In this document: positions 24,050-34,060 of the stretch, in pieces
How the letters are laid out: the number at the start of each line of letters is the position of its first letter
How positions within the stretch are numbered: position 1 is the stretch's first letter
From: Dolomedes plantarius
Lineage: Eukaryota; Arthropoda; Arachnida; Araneae; Dolomedidae
Direction: 5' to 3'
DNA length: 64,000 bases
NCBI GenBank assembly: GCA_907164885.2
Contig: OU015493.1
Coordinates: forward strand, 123,381,193 to 123,445,192
Notes under the pieces: generated by a model
Databases searched by the model: none
Seen by the model: only the letters and a program-made list of their open reading frames with translations
Told to the model about the DNA's origin: nothing
Position numbers and translations under genes: made by a program

Positions 24050-24524
24050 ATTGCAAGGTATACATAAGATTCGATTCACAAGAATCGAACTTTTGAGTGA
24101 ATGAATTAAAGAAGCTGCTTGAGATATGCTAATTTCGGCATACGCGCTTGGTATAAATACCAAGTAGCTTGATTAATACAGAGGTTTGAAGAAGGTTTTG
24201 TTAAGGTTGATATATAAGCGAGTTAAGGGAGCTACGAGGAAAGCAGCTCCAGGTGTTATCATGCGCTAGTGCTTAGGGGGCCCAAAGTTTACGTGGAAGT
24301 ACTGCTGGTTTGACTCTGCTGGTTTGTGAGTATTTGCAATGTGTATTTTTATTGAATGATAATGTATATTCCGTAAAAGTAGTACGTATGCTTCTTGCTG
24401 TTAAAGCAAATTCTATATGTGCAACGAATTCAATAAACATTGTTTCATGTATAAACTATGTTTATATCAAATTCATTTAGAGTGCCACTTCAAATTATAT
24501 ACACCCAAGTGAGCTATTTTCTCT

Positions 24525-24527
<3 letters not shown>
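24048..24527 (+). mobile_element. Candidate solo LTR inserted in a TA tract
   Basis: 480 bp, starting TGATTGCAAGG and ending TTTTCTCTACA, with atat on both sides (24044-24047, 24528-24531) and TA tracts beyond. A TATA-like gatatataagc lies near 24208 and an AATAAA in ttcaataaacattg near 24430, in the order expected for U3, R and U5. There is a short palindrome at about 24150 (cttggtataaataccaag). No internal retrotransposon sequence is present, hence solo. Confidence 0.55.

Positions 24528-24567
<40 letters not shown>
24528..24567. repeat. (TA)n microsatellite
   Basis: About 20 TA units right of the LTR-like insert; with 23996-24047 it appears to be one tract split by the insertion. Confidence 0.95.
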
Positions 24568-24570
<3 letters not shown>

Positions 24571-25415
24571 CACGAATTTGTAATGCACTGACGTTAAAAT
24601 ATTTTTAAAGTCTATATTATCGAAGTGATTGCTTTTTATGTCCAGTAGAAATTTTTAGAAATGGGTTGTTTAATTTTTATTTCGATTATGTAACTGTACT
24701 CATTCTATAGGTAATGATGGGAATTAATGTGACAGAAATATTCCTTAAGCGTTAAATAAAGTTAGCATAAATCTCTAGTTTATGTGCGTAATACGTATGT
24801 GTCACATCGTTCTTTACATGAGTTGCGTTCAGTTGCGAAAGAACCTATTCAGATTTTAATCTCTTGCTATCGTTAAATTAACAAGTATCAGTAATAATTA
24901 TAAATTTGTTATTATAAATTTGTATTATTATAAATTTGTTTCGTAATCGAATATTACTGTGATTATATTCATTCAGTCATCATAAATTTACTGATTCATT
25001 TTGTCGACTACGCACGCGATACATATATATCGCTATTTCTTTGTTTCATCGTCGAGTTCTGTTTCTTGTGACTCTTCTTATTCTTTTCACCTCGTCGCTA
25101 GACTTCTTTACACGTTTTCTTTTCTCAATAATCCACACGCAAGTACGATAGGATCTAACTCGATACCGTCTGACAGAACTCCGAGAAACGAACAGAGATC
25201 CTTCAATACCATCCTTCACGACATTTTAATAAGTATTTAAACTGAATTCTGATAACTTTCGATTAAACATTCTTATAGTTTAAACCTGTCAACAATTTTT
25301 TCTTTATTTTTTTTCTTACAGTGTTATGAAATATATTCATCTCATTCAACATATTCTACCCACATATTTGCAGCTGCATCGAAAAAAAAATCTTTAAGAT
25401 GCAGTTTTTCTAGTC
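24568..25415. other. AT-rich non-coding DNA
   Basis: No gene recognised. A small tandem of tataaatttgttat occurs at about 24899-24940. Confidence 0.5.
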
Positions 25416-25730
25416 TTTTAAAATTAAGCTTTCCAGAATAACCTGCATCTAATTCTAAATTTTAATTAAATCCTTTTTCTTTGCTTTCAGAGATCTTGCT
25501 TCGATTACGTATTGGAAGGGAGACGAGTGCGGAGTGAAAAAAAGCAAAACACTGGAGTTTTGAATTAAAAGAAAAGCACACGCTAATTTTAATGAATGAA
25601 CTCCAGCTGCACTGAGTTCTAGGTTTGGGGAAAAAAGGAAGTCCATACTTCTGAGTGAAATGGTTACATTAATAAAAGTCGTTGGAAAAGTTAGTTTTGC
25701 TTATAATTCTTTTCCAAAATCTTTCTAGGG
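25416..25730 (+). repeat. Triplicated non-coding block D2, copy 1
   Basis: First of three direct copies. Anchors are ctaaattttaattaa (25455), aatgaatgaactcc (25590) and ataaaagtcg (25672); spacings are 135 and 82 bp. The block also shares ggaagtcca with copy 3. No common open frame was found. The sequences outside the block do not match those around copies 2 and 3. Confidence 0.7.
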
Positions 25731-26176
25731 CTTCTGGAAAAAAAGGAAGTTAAATACATGTTTTACGTAAAAACGATATAAATATGATTTTCAAAATGAA
25801 TTGTTGTGGATAGTTCAGTAAATTAATTTAGAAGTTTTTGTATATCGACGGAGGCTTTTTTAGAGCTATTTTGGAGTTTTTCTAATGCCTAAGGGAGAAC
25901 CAAGAACAAATTTTATTTCATTTGCTGACTGCAAAATTTTTGGAACTTTCGTTGATTTATGTTAATCTTTAACTACACTTATCTTTTCGTCGCAAAAAAT
26001 ACAGGCGATGTTCGAGAACCTAATCATGGAAACTTTAAACTGGAGACCTGTTGGAGTGTCGGGTACGAATAGCATATTCAAAAAGATTGTTATGGCTGTT
26101 TGCACAGTGATATTATCACATGTAGGAAGACAGCAAAATTACTATTCTTCAAGATGAAAGACAGTAAATTTCTAAC
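25731..26176. other. AT-rich non-coding DNA
   Basis: No feature recognised. Confidence 0.5.
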
Positions 26177-26215
26177 CTAGTGTAATTACAGACTTTTATA
26201 AGTCTGTAATTACAC
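26177..26215. repeat. Perfect 17-bp-arm hairpin
   Basis: agtgtaattacagactt and its exact reverse complement around a 4-base loop, abutting the outer end of the Tc1 relic. It may mark a target-site or end rearrangement. Confidence 0.85.
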
Positions 26216-26339
26216 TGGTGATCAAAATTATGAAAATTTGCACATTTTATGGAATTTCTGAAAATTTAATGGTCATATTTTAATGAAATGTGGTATGGAG
26301 AAAAAGTTATATAAATGGAAAAATTATACAATACAACAA

Positions 26340-27060
26340 TCATGGTACGCACTCATGATCGTCAGTTAGGTCATCAGCACAGGAATGTACAAAACCCACA
26401 ATGCAAGACCTAACATAAAATGATTCTAATGTGGGACATGTTTCCTTCTCACATTCATACAGCTCTCGCAGAGCGTTGCCATGGTAGAAACTAAGCAGTT
26501 GATGGGTCCCCGTGGCAGTCGGTCCTTCTCCTACAGTAACGCAGTTTTCAGCTCCTATATGGTTGTTGGGGGGATTGGGGGAATGGAGAGCTTCAATTGC
26601 CTTCCCCAGAGCGTCCAAGACATGTTCAATTTGGTTTAGTTCTGAATATCTGGTTGGACAGTTCATCTGGTGAATATCCCCAATTTTAAGATAATCGTTG
26701 ACCAGGGTTTGGTTTCGCTTAGTTTGGAGCTCTACCGTCAACATTTTGCTACACGAGGGCTTGTTAGACCGGGACCTACAGATTAAAGCCGATTCCGAAC
26801 GGCAACAAACATCCATGCCAACAGTAGGACTCGAACCCACAGGATCTGAACCGAATGCCAGTGCCCCAGCCATTCGGCCATCACCTGGCTCATTGACCAG
26901 GGGAGCTATATGGAAATGAGCGTTGTCGCCCATAAAAATGAACCGACGGCCATCAGTGTCCCTGAAAGTCGAACATAGGGCTGCAAGTTCACATTCCTAT
27001 ATCTTTCAACAGTCAGGGAGCCTCTGTGAAATGTGTGTTACATGTAACGTCATCTATAGC
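26340..27060 (-). pseudogene. Tc1 transposase C-terminal relic
   Basis: Minus-strand reading gives SLTVERYRN and QPYVRLSG, then after a frame change RRFIFMGDNAHFHIAPLV. The SINE insertion follows, then LVNDYLKIGDIHQMNCPTR, SELNQIEHVLDALGKAI and a long degenerate tail. MGDNA carries the second aspartate and NQIEHV the final glutamate of the DD34E triad. The first aspartate region is missing. The 197-codon open frame at 26340-26933 is therefore a chimera of transposase plus SINE and not a host protein. Confidence 0.8.
26708..26892 (-). mobile_element. SINE-B copy 3, best preserved
   Basis: Flanked by a perfect ttgaccaggg duplication (26698-26707, 26893-26902). On the minus strand the head reads gatggccgaatggctgggg (A-box-like) and then tgggttcgagtcctactg (B box), a tRNA-like RNA polymerase III promoter. 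The tail ends near aagcgaaaccaaaccc. This copy defines the family best. Confidence 0.9.
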
Positions 27061-27100
27061 AAATTCGAAATAAAACAGATGTTCAGCTGAGTACTTACAT

Positions 27101-28018
27101 ATCTATAAAGGGCTCAAGTCAAAAACAGATATTTAAATATGCCAAGTTATTGGCTTTTATACCAATCACAGAAATATAATTTCGACATTTGAGTCTTTTG
27201 TACAAAGAAATGTAAATTTGTATACAAAATGTAAAATATAAACAAATCAAATAAACAAAGATTAAAAAGCGAGCATGACTGCTAAAACAATTTAACTGAA
27301 AACCTACTCTAGCATAGAAAACATAAAACTTTTCAATAAAAGATAGCGCTGAAGCTTCATGTCCTCATAATGAAAATATACAAATATAATTAAAAATATA
27401 TAATCCAACAGAGTTAGATAAATACAAGAAGAATATAGACAAAAAACAAACAGAAATCAAGCACTCAGGGCATCCACGCACCAGAGGCAAGATTCTGTAG
27501 TAGTGCCGGAACTGAACCATTAAAAGACATAGAGGTAACCGACAGGTTTCATCATCAGGGAGCCTAACTAAATCAGTTACCTCAAGGGGAACTTGTGCTT
27601 GTCTTTTCATTTTCTTTCGACTAAATGTTTCCATGGGGATCTCTGGGCCTTGGAATGTCTTTTGGTCTTACCTGCATACTATTCACTAAGTTCCCCTTGG
27701 GGTAACTGATTTGGTTAGGCTCCCTGATGACGAGACCTGGCGGTTACTTCTATGTCTTTTTATGGTTCAGTTCCGACACTACTACAGAATCTTGCCTCTG
27801 GTGCGTGGATGCCATGAGTGCTTGATTTCTGTTTGTTTTTTTGTCTATATTCTTCTTGTATTTATCTAACTCTGTTGGATGTATATTTTTAGTTATATTT
27901 GTATACAAAACAGATAGACCTAAGCCTTTTACACAAGTAAAAAATATTTTTTTTTTGTCAATACTAACAAATATCCAAAAATCACTTTTTTTTACTTAAG
28001 TCCTTTATACCGGAAACC
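27101..28018. mobile_element. Gettaag-type MITE (GTATAAAGGGCTTAAGT ends), copy 1, with nested foldback
   Basis: Ends tataaagggctcaagtcaaa (27105) and acttaagtcctttataccgg (27994) are inverted. The interior (cttttataccaatcacag, ttttgtacaaagaaatg) matches 54033-54290 and 59864-60125 in reverse. A foldback element (27381-27901) interrupts it at a ttgtataca site, so the element is about 900 bp rather than the usual 260. Confidence 0.75.
27381..27901. mobile_element. Foldback element, about 220-bp arms, copy 1
   Basis: The left arm (27381-27604) and right arm (27688-27901) are reverse complements with modest divergence around an 83-bp loop. Arm sequence such as ctgtagtagtgccggaactg also occurs, diverged, in the hairpin at 63425-63640. 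No coding capacity. It sits inside a MITE. Confidence 0.85.
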
Positions 28019-28500
28019 ATAGATATATTAACGTCAGAAACAAAAAAAAAATCTAAGAAGTTATTAAAATAGAACGGGACTTTGTTGACGTTATAAATCT
28101 AAACGACATTACTTTGAACCGAATTTTGTACAATATCAAGTAACCCACAGGTGAACGTATAAAATATTCATTTTTTCCCCCTGTATGCCATGAAAGAAGG
28201 AAAATATAGAATCATATCGATAACAACGACAATATTGATAGATTTAAATGTGACTAGTAATATGTCGATTTGATACGCCGAATATATTAATACGTCAAAC
28301 GTTATCCAGATTCTTAAAATTCTGTAAAATATAACCCTCTAGTACCTTTGGCATTTTCCTACCTTTCCTTCAAGAACCACATAAACAAAGTTACACATAT
28401 TACGAATCCATAGAATATTTTACTTGCATATTGTGTGATAGACATTTCCTAACTTTCTAAAATTTATCAAAGAATTATTTTTTTCAATTAGGAGATATTA
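28019..28500. other. AT-rich non-coding DNA
   Basis: No feature recognised. Confidence 0.5.
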
Positions 28501-28502
28501 TA

Positions 28503-28819
28503 CAGGGTGATTGAAAACTCCATGTACAAACATTTAGGGGAGGTAGAAAACTCAAAAACAAAACAGAATCACAAAGGAATATATGACCGGAAACACAAAC
28601 GTGACGCTGGAGGGCGTTGTTTACTTAATCGGACCAATACCTCTTACCAACCCCACTGGATGGCCGGAAATATCGCATTTTTCTGCAGGAGGTAGAAAAC
28701 TCAAAAACAAAACAGAATCAGGTTTGCGTTTCCGTTCATACATTCCTATGTGATTCTATTTTGTTTTTGAGTTTTCTTCCTCACCTAAAAGTTAGTACAT
28801 GGAGCTTTGAATCACCCTG
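28503..28819. mobile_element. 317-bp MITE with CAGGGTGATT ends
   Basis: Ends CAGGGTGATTGAAAACTCC and, in reverse complement, CAGGGTGATTCAAAGCTCC, with TA on both sides (28501-28502, 28820-28821). This is the Tc1/mariner-type target. The inverted repeats continue inward for over 80 bp. The segment ggaggtagaaaactcaaaaa is duplicated internally (about 28539 and 28689). No transposase frame. Confidence 0.85.
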
Positions 28820-28821
28820 TA

Positions 28822-29159
28822 TACGTGAAGTGCCCGAAATCATATTTAAGGAGAGTTATTTCTGTACATGCGAATAAAAGCATTCTGGATTCAAACTCAT
28901 CAGTAGATTTATAATTAAAACATCTCTCAGTGACAACATTATTTTTATCTTCTTAAAAACAGCCTATATTCCATTACAAACAAAACTTCTTGTCTCTTAT
29001 AATGATGAATTAAAAAAATCATATCATTTAGTTAGATTTTAAAATTTTATTTTAAAATATTGTGAAGCATTTCCTATTACTTCAAACGTACCCTATCTCC
29101 TTCCTTTTATATTTGCCTACCAAAGAAAAAGTCTAAGCACATACACCATTTTTATTGTA
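28822..29159. other. AT-rich non-coding DNA
   Basis: No feature recognised. Confidence 0.5.
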
Positions 29160-29530
29160 TTAAAAATTAAATTTTTCAAGAATAACCTCCATGCGTTTCT
29201 AAATTTTAATTAATTTTTTTCTCTTGCGTCGCGAGCTATCGCTTTAAGTGTATCGAAATCAGATGAAGGCGAAACCAAACAAGAAAAAAATCCCCTTTGT
29301 TTAAATTAAATAAAAATTGTACACTTATTATCTCTGATGAATGAACTTAGTTTACCGAATCTTTGGATGGAAAAAGAAGCCTATGAACAAGTAAAGTAGG
29401 CTCCCTCGTTTATAAAAGCGACGTAGAGAAATTTATTTTCTGCTTATATTAGTTTAGTTTCCGTTGGGTTCTCCGTACTCTTTCGAAAATTTGAATAATA
29501 GGATTGCTGATTATTATTCATTTTGCAAAG
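29160..29530 (+). repeat. Triplicated non-coding block D2, copy 2
   Basis: Second direct copy, 3.74 kb after copy 1. Anchors are ctaaattttaattaa (29199), gatgaatgaactt (29336) and tataaaagcg (29411); spacings are 137 and 76 bp. It is closer to copy 3 than to copy 1 (for example atgcgtttctaaatttt in both). A TATA-like tataaaagcgacg is present. Confidence 0.7.
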
Positions 29531-29698
29531 TGGTATTTTGTGAACTAATTTGTTTCGAATGATACCAGTAAAATATTTCATTGATCTTTTGTTCTAGCTT
29601 CTGAGAAATTAATTGGGTAAAAGTAAACTGGAATGGTTTTCCAAAGACGGAACAGGCGAAAATACTATTTGGTAAAGAAACGTGTGTTTTATGAGCAA
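29531..29698. other. Short non-coding spacer
   Basis: No feature recognised. Confidence 0.5.
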
Positions 29699-30062
29699 TC
29701 TATATGTTTAAGTAGCTAAGCCAATTCTTTGGGCAGTCTAAAAGAGAAAACTGCTGCATTAATTTACTTCCTTTTGGTCTTGAACGAAAGATTTTAATCT
29801 GTAGATGTGTCAAATTTGGTTTTCGCAACGGCAATTTCTCTTTTAGCGATATTTAAAAATTGCTTTCTGCGCATGCTCAGTGTCATGTTTAAATCTGGCT
29901 TTGGATACTTACTAAGCACGAGGACGCATAAACACGTTGATTTGTTTATTCCAAGGAATCTCTCTAGCTTTCTCTCTCTGCCATTTTTATTTTTAATTAT
30001 GTTTGTGAGGTATAGAATTAAAACTGACGGAAATTGTTATTTCGCGCTGTTAAGTAACCACA
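29699..30062 (-). repeat. Inverted non-coding block D4, copy 1
   Basis: Its reverse complement aligns with 45714-46198. Shared text includes ccagatttaaacatg, gcatgcgcagaaa, aatggcagagaga and acagcgcgaaataa. The NRF-1-like core gcatgcgcag is kept in both. The open frame at 29807-30088 does not persist in the other copy, so it is unlikely to be coding. Confidence 0.65.
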
Positions 30063-30119
30063 TTTCTTCATATTGGGTTCAACAGTAATTATTTAAAGTG
30101 AATATCTCTATTCTTAATA

Positions 30120-30618
30120 CAGTAAAACCTCGTTTATCCTGACTAATTGGGACCATAGGCAACGCGGATAATCGAAAATCCGGGTAATACGGTTAATAAG
30201 CAATACAAAATCGTTAAGTAAGCAGATTTACCCTTTATTATGATTTTAAAAAAACCAAAAAAAACCCTATGTTTTGTAGCAAAATTACATAGTATTGTTT
30301 ACAAGGCATTAAAAAATACAAAAATAACTTTTTAAATCATTTCTTAACAAAGAAATGGTAGGTCTAGTAAAGCTTTCTTAAACTCAACAATTTTATTACC
30401 ATAATTTATTGTACAATCTATGCAGGAACTTTACATTGAATCAAACTAAAAAGCGAATATTTGGCGTACTTGTAGTTACGTTCTTGCTATCATAGTTAAA
30501 AATTATTATCTAATGTGATTATTAAATAAAAAGAAAGTCGATAAATCTAATCCGGATTATCCTGAGATATCCCGGATTATCCTGGATAAACGAGGTTCGG
30601 ACAAAAGAGGTTTTATTG
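30120..30618. mobile_element. pogo/Tigger-type MITE
   Basis: 499 bp with ends CAGTAAAACCTCGTTTATCC (30120) and, in reverse complement, CAATAAAACCTCTTTTGTCC, flanked by TA (30118-30119, 30619-30620). A second inverted block ggataatc...gattatcc lies inside. The interior is AT-rich and has no transposase. Confidence 0.85.
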
Positions 30619-30620
30619 TA

Positions 30621-31198
30621 TTATGATTTTCAATATTTGGCAATGATGTGTTGAGTATAATTTGTGTATTAATACATTTACTTACTACCCAGCCGTCATG
30701 TTTTTACGGATACCAACTAGTCGATTATTTAATATGTGGATATTTCACAATAAGATGTGTTTAGATTGTGTCTTACGGCTTGTAAGAAGTGTTGTATTTT
30801 TCGTACAAGTATATGGCCTCTTGGGATTAGTACTAAATAATACACAGAAGAATAATACGCATTCTCGAATGTGAACATGATGACCGGAGTCGTATGTACA
30901 TTCAATTGAAATGATTGTTATACTGATCATGATGAACGGAGTCATGCTTGCGTTCAAATGAAAATGATTATTACATTGATCTGACGATGATGAAGATGAA
31001 TATGAACAGAAACACTGCAGGAAATAGGTTTATTAATGCGAATAGGACCATTAGAATCAAAAGGAGGAATATATAAATGTGATATTAAGTGAAAATAATG
31101 AAATAAATGACAGTGATTTGTTCGACGATTTATTTTTGTTTATCTAAGCTTTCATTCTTCATTTCTCCGGGGACTGACCTTTCAGGAATCGTTTGCAC
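30621..31198. other. Non-coding DNA with a 52-bp direct repeat
   Basis: tgatgaccggagtc (30878) and tgatgaacggagtc (30930) begin two related 52-bp units. Otherwise nothing recognised. The left hAT target copy gtttgcac lies at 31191-31198. Confidence 0.55.
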
Positions 31199-31786
31199 CA
31201 GAGGTGCGCAAACTGTATAGATCGCGACTCACAGGGGGGTCGTGAAAAAAATTTGAGGGGTCAGGGAAAGTTTCAATTAAGTTTATATCATACCTGAATT
31301 ATTTTATAAAAAATATAACATAATATTTAAATCTGAACTTTTAGTCATATGAGATTTGACAAAAAACAAGCGTAGAAAGCAAACAAGATATTTTTTTATT
31401 GTTATTATGCAAAGTAAGGGTCTGTTCACATAGAGTCAACGTTACTCGTATTGAAATATAATTAACGTATTACAAATCTACAAACGATTAGCCACTAAAT
31501 TGTTAAGGTCTGTGATTGGTTTAAAATATGTCAATACGAGTAACTCTAACGCTGACGGAATCTATGTGAACAGTCCTTAAATGTATAATCAAAATTTACA
31601 GTTCATGGATTTTTAAAAAAAGCTTGTCAAAGTTTTCCTATTTATTTTCCTATTTTTTTGTTAACATTTTCCTAATTAAAAAAATTGCTGCTACTAGAAA
31701 ATTTTCTTTGGGGGGGGGGGGGGGGTCGAATGATTTGTTAGTTAAAGAATGTAGAACACGGTCGAAAACATGCTTGGGCACCCCTG
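31199..31786. mobile_element. hAT-type non-autonomous element
   Basis: 588 bp with ends CAGAGGTGCGCAAACTG and, in reverse complement, CAGGGGTGCCCAAGCATG. Flanks gtttgcac and gcttacac (31787-31794) match at 6 of 8 bases, fitting a hAT 8-bp duplication. It contains a run of 16 G (31710-31725). No transposase frame. Its right end abuts a tandem array whose units carry a hAT-like terminus. Confidence 0.8.
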
Positions 31787-32385
31787 GCTTACACCATAAT
31801 AGTATTATTCACAATTTGAAAAAATTTATGCAGTAAAACATTCAAAAATTTGTTAAAAATATTTATCTTGTGAAAAAGTTTGCACACCACTGGCTTACAC
31901 CATAACAGTATTATTCACAATTTGAAAAATTTTATGCAGTAAAATAACCAAAAAATGTTCAAAATATTTGTGTTGTGAAAAAAGTTTGCACACCACTGGC
32001 TTACAGCATAACAGTATTATCCACAATTTGAAAAATTTTATGCAGTAAAATATTTTTAAAATGTTAAAAATGTTTGTGTTCTGAAAAAAGTTTGCACACC
32101 ACTGGCTTACACCATAACAGTATTAATCACAATTTGAAAAATTTTATACAGTAAAATATTTTAAAAATTGTTTAAAATGTTTCTGTCGTGAAAAAAGTTT
32201 ACCCACCACGACTAGCTTACACCATAACAGTATTTATTAATCACAATTTGAAAATTTTTATGCAGTAAAATATTTAAAAAAATGTTAAAAATGTTTGTGT
32301 TATGAAAAAAGTTTGTACCCTGGCTTACACCATAACAGTATTATTCCCAATTTGAAAAAAGGTTATGCAGTAAATATAAAATTAA
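31787..32385 (+). repeat. 106-bp tandem array, about 6 units, each ending in a hAT-like terminus
   Basis: Starts of ggcttacaccataa-type units are at about 31785, 31891, 31997, 32103, 32213 and 32321, giving steps of 106, 106, 106, 110 and 108. Each unit ends aaaaagtttgcacaccactg, whose reverse complement CAGTGGTGTGCAAAC resembles the terminal repeat of the adjacent hAT element. The unit is therefore target flank plus transposon end, amplified. Confidence 0.9.
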
Positions 32386-32619
32386 AACTATTTTAACAGC
32401 ATTTGATTCTGATCTAACGACTTATTTTCAGTGCTCAAAAATTTAAGAAATGTCTTGCATTCTAATATTATTCAATTAAAAAAAAACCCTGTCATTTTAA
32501 TCTCTAAAATTTTTACTTAACAGCATTACTGAATATTTTCAATTAATTCAAACTTCTCCCCCCATTTCTTTCATTTATAGGTATATATATATAAAAAAGC
32601 TAAAAACGCACACACCCTA
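32386..32619. other. AT-rich spacer
   Basis: No feature recognised. Confidence 0.5.
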
Positions 32620-33000
32620 GCTCGTCTTTCAAAATTAAACTTTCAAGAATTACCTCTATGCGTTTCTAAATTTTAATTAATTTTTTTTACTCCTTCGCGA
32701 GATATTGCTTCAAGTATGTATCGGAGCCGGAAGAGGATGGGAGTAAAAAAAAAGCAAACATTGAGTTTAAATTAAATAAAAAGTGCACACTTATTATTCT
32801 GATGAATGAACTCCAGCTTTCGAGACTCGGGTTGTGAAAAAGTAGTCCACGCATCCGTGGGCGGTTTCATTTATAAAAGTCGCAGGAAGGTTTAATTTCC
32901 TTTATCATTTTTTAATTTTTTAAATTTTTCTCAGTTTCTCCCGTGTTCACAAAAATCCGAATAAAAGGATCGTTGAATTCTGTTCATCTACAAGTGATTC
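32620..33000 (+). repeat. Triplicated non-coding block D2, copy 3
   Basis: Third direct copy, 3.47 kb after copy 2. Anchors are ctaaattttaattaa (32666), gatgaatgaactcc (32801) and ataaaagtcgc (32873); spacings are 135 and 72 bp. It carries a TATA-like ttataaaagtcg followed by a pyrimidine-rich stretch ending ctcagtttctcc, so a degenerate promoter cannot be excluded. Confidence 0.7.
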
Positions 33001-33107
33001 CCTAATCAATTATTTATTAGTGGATAGTAACAATACAGTTACTCCTCGAGTGGTACCGTTAAATCACGTGTAATTACTCTACGTGTAGTAACGTTAAAGT
33101 ATATTAA

Positions 33108-34060
33108 CCTTTAGCTTACGGGGCCCATTTTTCCGATTTCCTCTTTAGAACGGGAAATTTCATACCCCCTTTGCAAGAACGGCCATTCAGGGATATAAAT
33201 ATATATATATATATATTAGCTGAAAACCCGCACTTTGCTACGGAGTACATTCAAATTAAATACAACGGTCAATGTATGCAATTAATGCCAAAAAAATAAA
33301 TATATTTATAATAAATACGACGATCAATGTATACAATTGATGTAAAAAAATATATATATATATTTATAAAAAAATCGTAAGGGATATTTTTATAGACAAA
33401 ATAATGTAGAAGAAAAATATTGAAATTAAATGTAATAGGACATACTAAAGAATATAGTACAGTTTCTATAGTACAGTTTGAGGAACATATTATCTTTTAT
33501 TGTATTTTAATATTTTTTTGGATAATGTCCAATCGTCTGCCGCATTAGCAAGAAAAAATATTCTTTTTGTCTATTTAGTTGTTATGCACGTGACGATAAA
33601 TTTATTTAAAGTACCAGAAAAAGAAATCACGTGATCAGCATTTAATAAATTCAATTCTAAAAATTATTCTTAAAAATTCACCAAAAATCAGAAAAATGAG
33701 ATAAAGATTTGAAAAAGATCTTATTTTAAAGGAATTTTTATGATCTTTCTCGTGATATGAATTTTATAACCCTAAAATTATTATTTTACATGCAAACTTA
33801 AAAAAAGTTACTAAAGCAACTTAAAAATTTAATTTAAAAAAATATAAGAAGAGCTTTCCAAAATATTTCTTAGTACACCCCTACACTATAAGAAGAATCG
33901 CCATGCAAAATTTCAGCCCTTTAGGTCTAGCGGTTTGGTCTGTGCGTTGTATGCCAGTCAGTGAGTCAGTTAGTTACGGAACTGTTTTATATATATATAG
34001 ATATTCACTACTGATCCCGAATTTTAGGGATACATGCTATCCCATCCCGTAAGGAAAAGG
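33108..34060 (+). mobile_element. TTAACC-type element, copy A, carrying a Helitron-like insert
   Basis: Left arm CCTTTAGCTTACGGGGCCC after TTAA (33104-33107); right arm ...catcccgtaaggaaaagg before ATAA (34061-34064, a decayed TTAA). The arms match copies at 20931-21757 and 55252-56093. The central TA tract holds the Helitron-like element 33216-34001. Confidence 0.75.
33216..34001 (-). mobile_element. Non-autonomous Helitron-like element, copy 2
   Basis: 786 bp. On the minus strand it starts TC after A and ends CTAA before T. It aligns end to end with 8701-9448 in inverted orientation (aaaacagttccg, accaaaccgct, gtaggggtg, tatcacgagaaag, gtactccgtagcaaag). The 3' end can form a short stem between actccg and cgggt. 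No coding capacity. Confidence 0.65.

Larger units (their letters stand above)
26212..27060 (-). mobile_element. Tc1-family transposon relic with nested SINE-B
   Basis: The 3' end of the element lies at 26212, where cactggtgatcaaaattatg resembles a Tc1 terminal repeat next to TA. The transposase relic reads leftward from about 27060. The 5' half, including its terminal repeat, was not found. A SINE-B (26708-26892) sits inside the coding relic. The right boundary is approximate. Confidence 0.75.

Noticed and set aside
26821..26892. Possible tRNA gene
   Set aside because: The A and B boxes belong to a SINE-B with a target-site duplication; no cloverleaf-compatible acceptor stem was seen.
31785..32385. 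CRISPR-like array
   Set aside because: Unit is 106 bp with no short repeat/unique spacer plan; it is a eukaryotic tandem satellite next to a hAT element.
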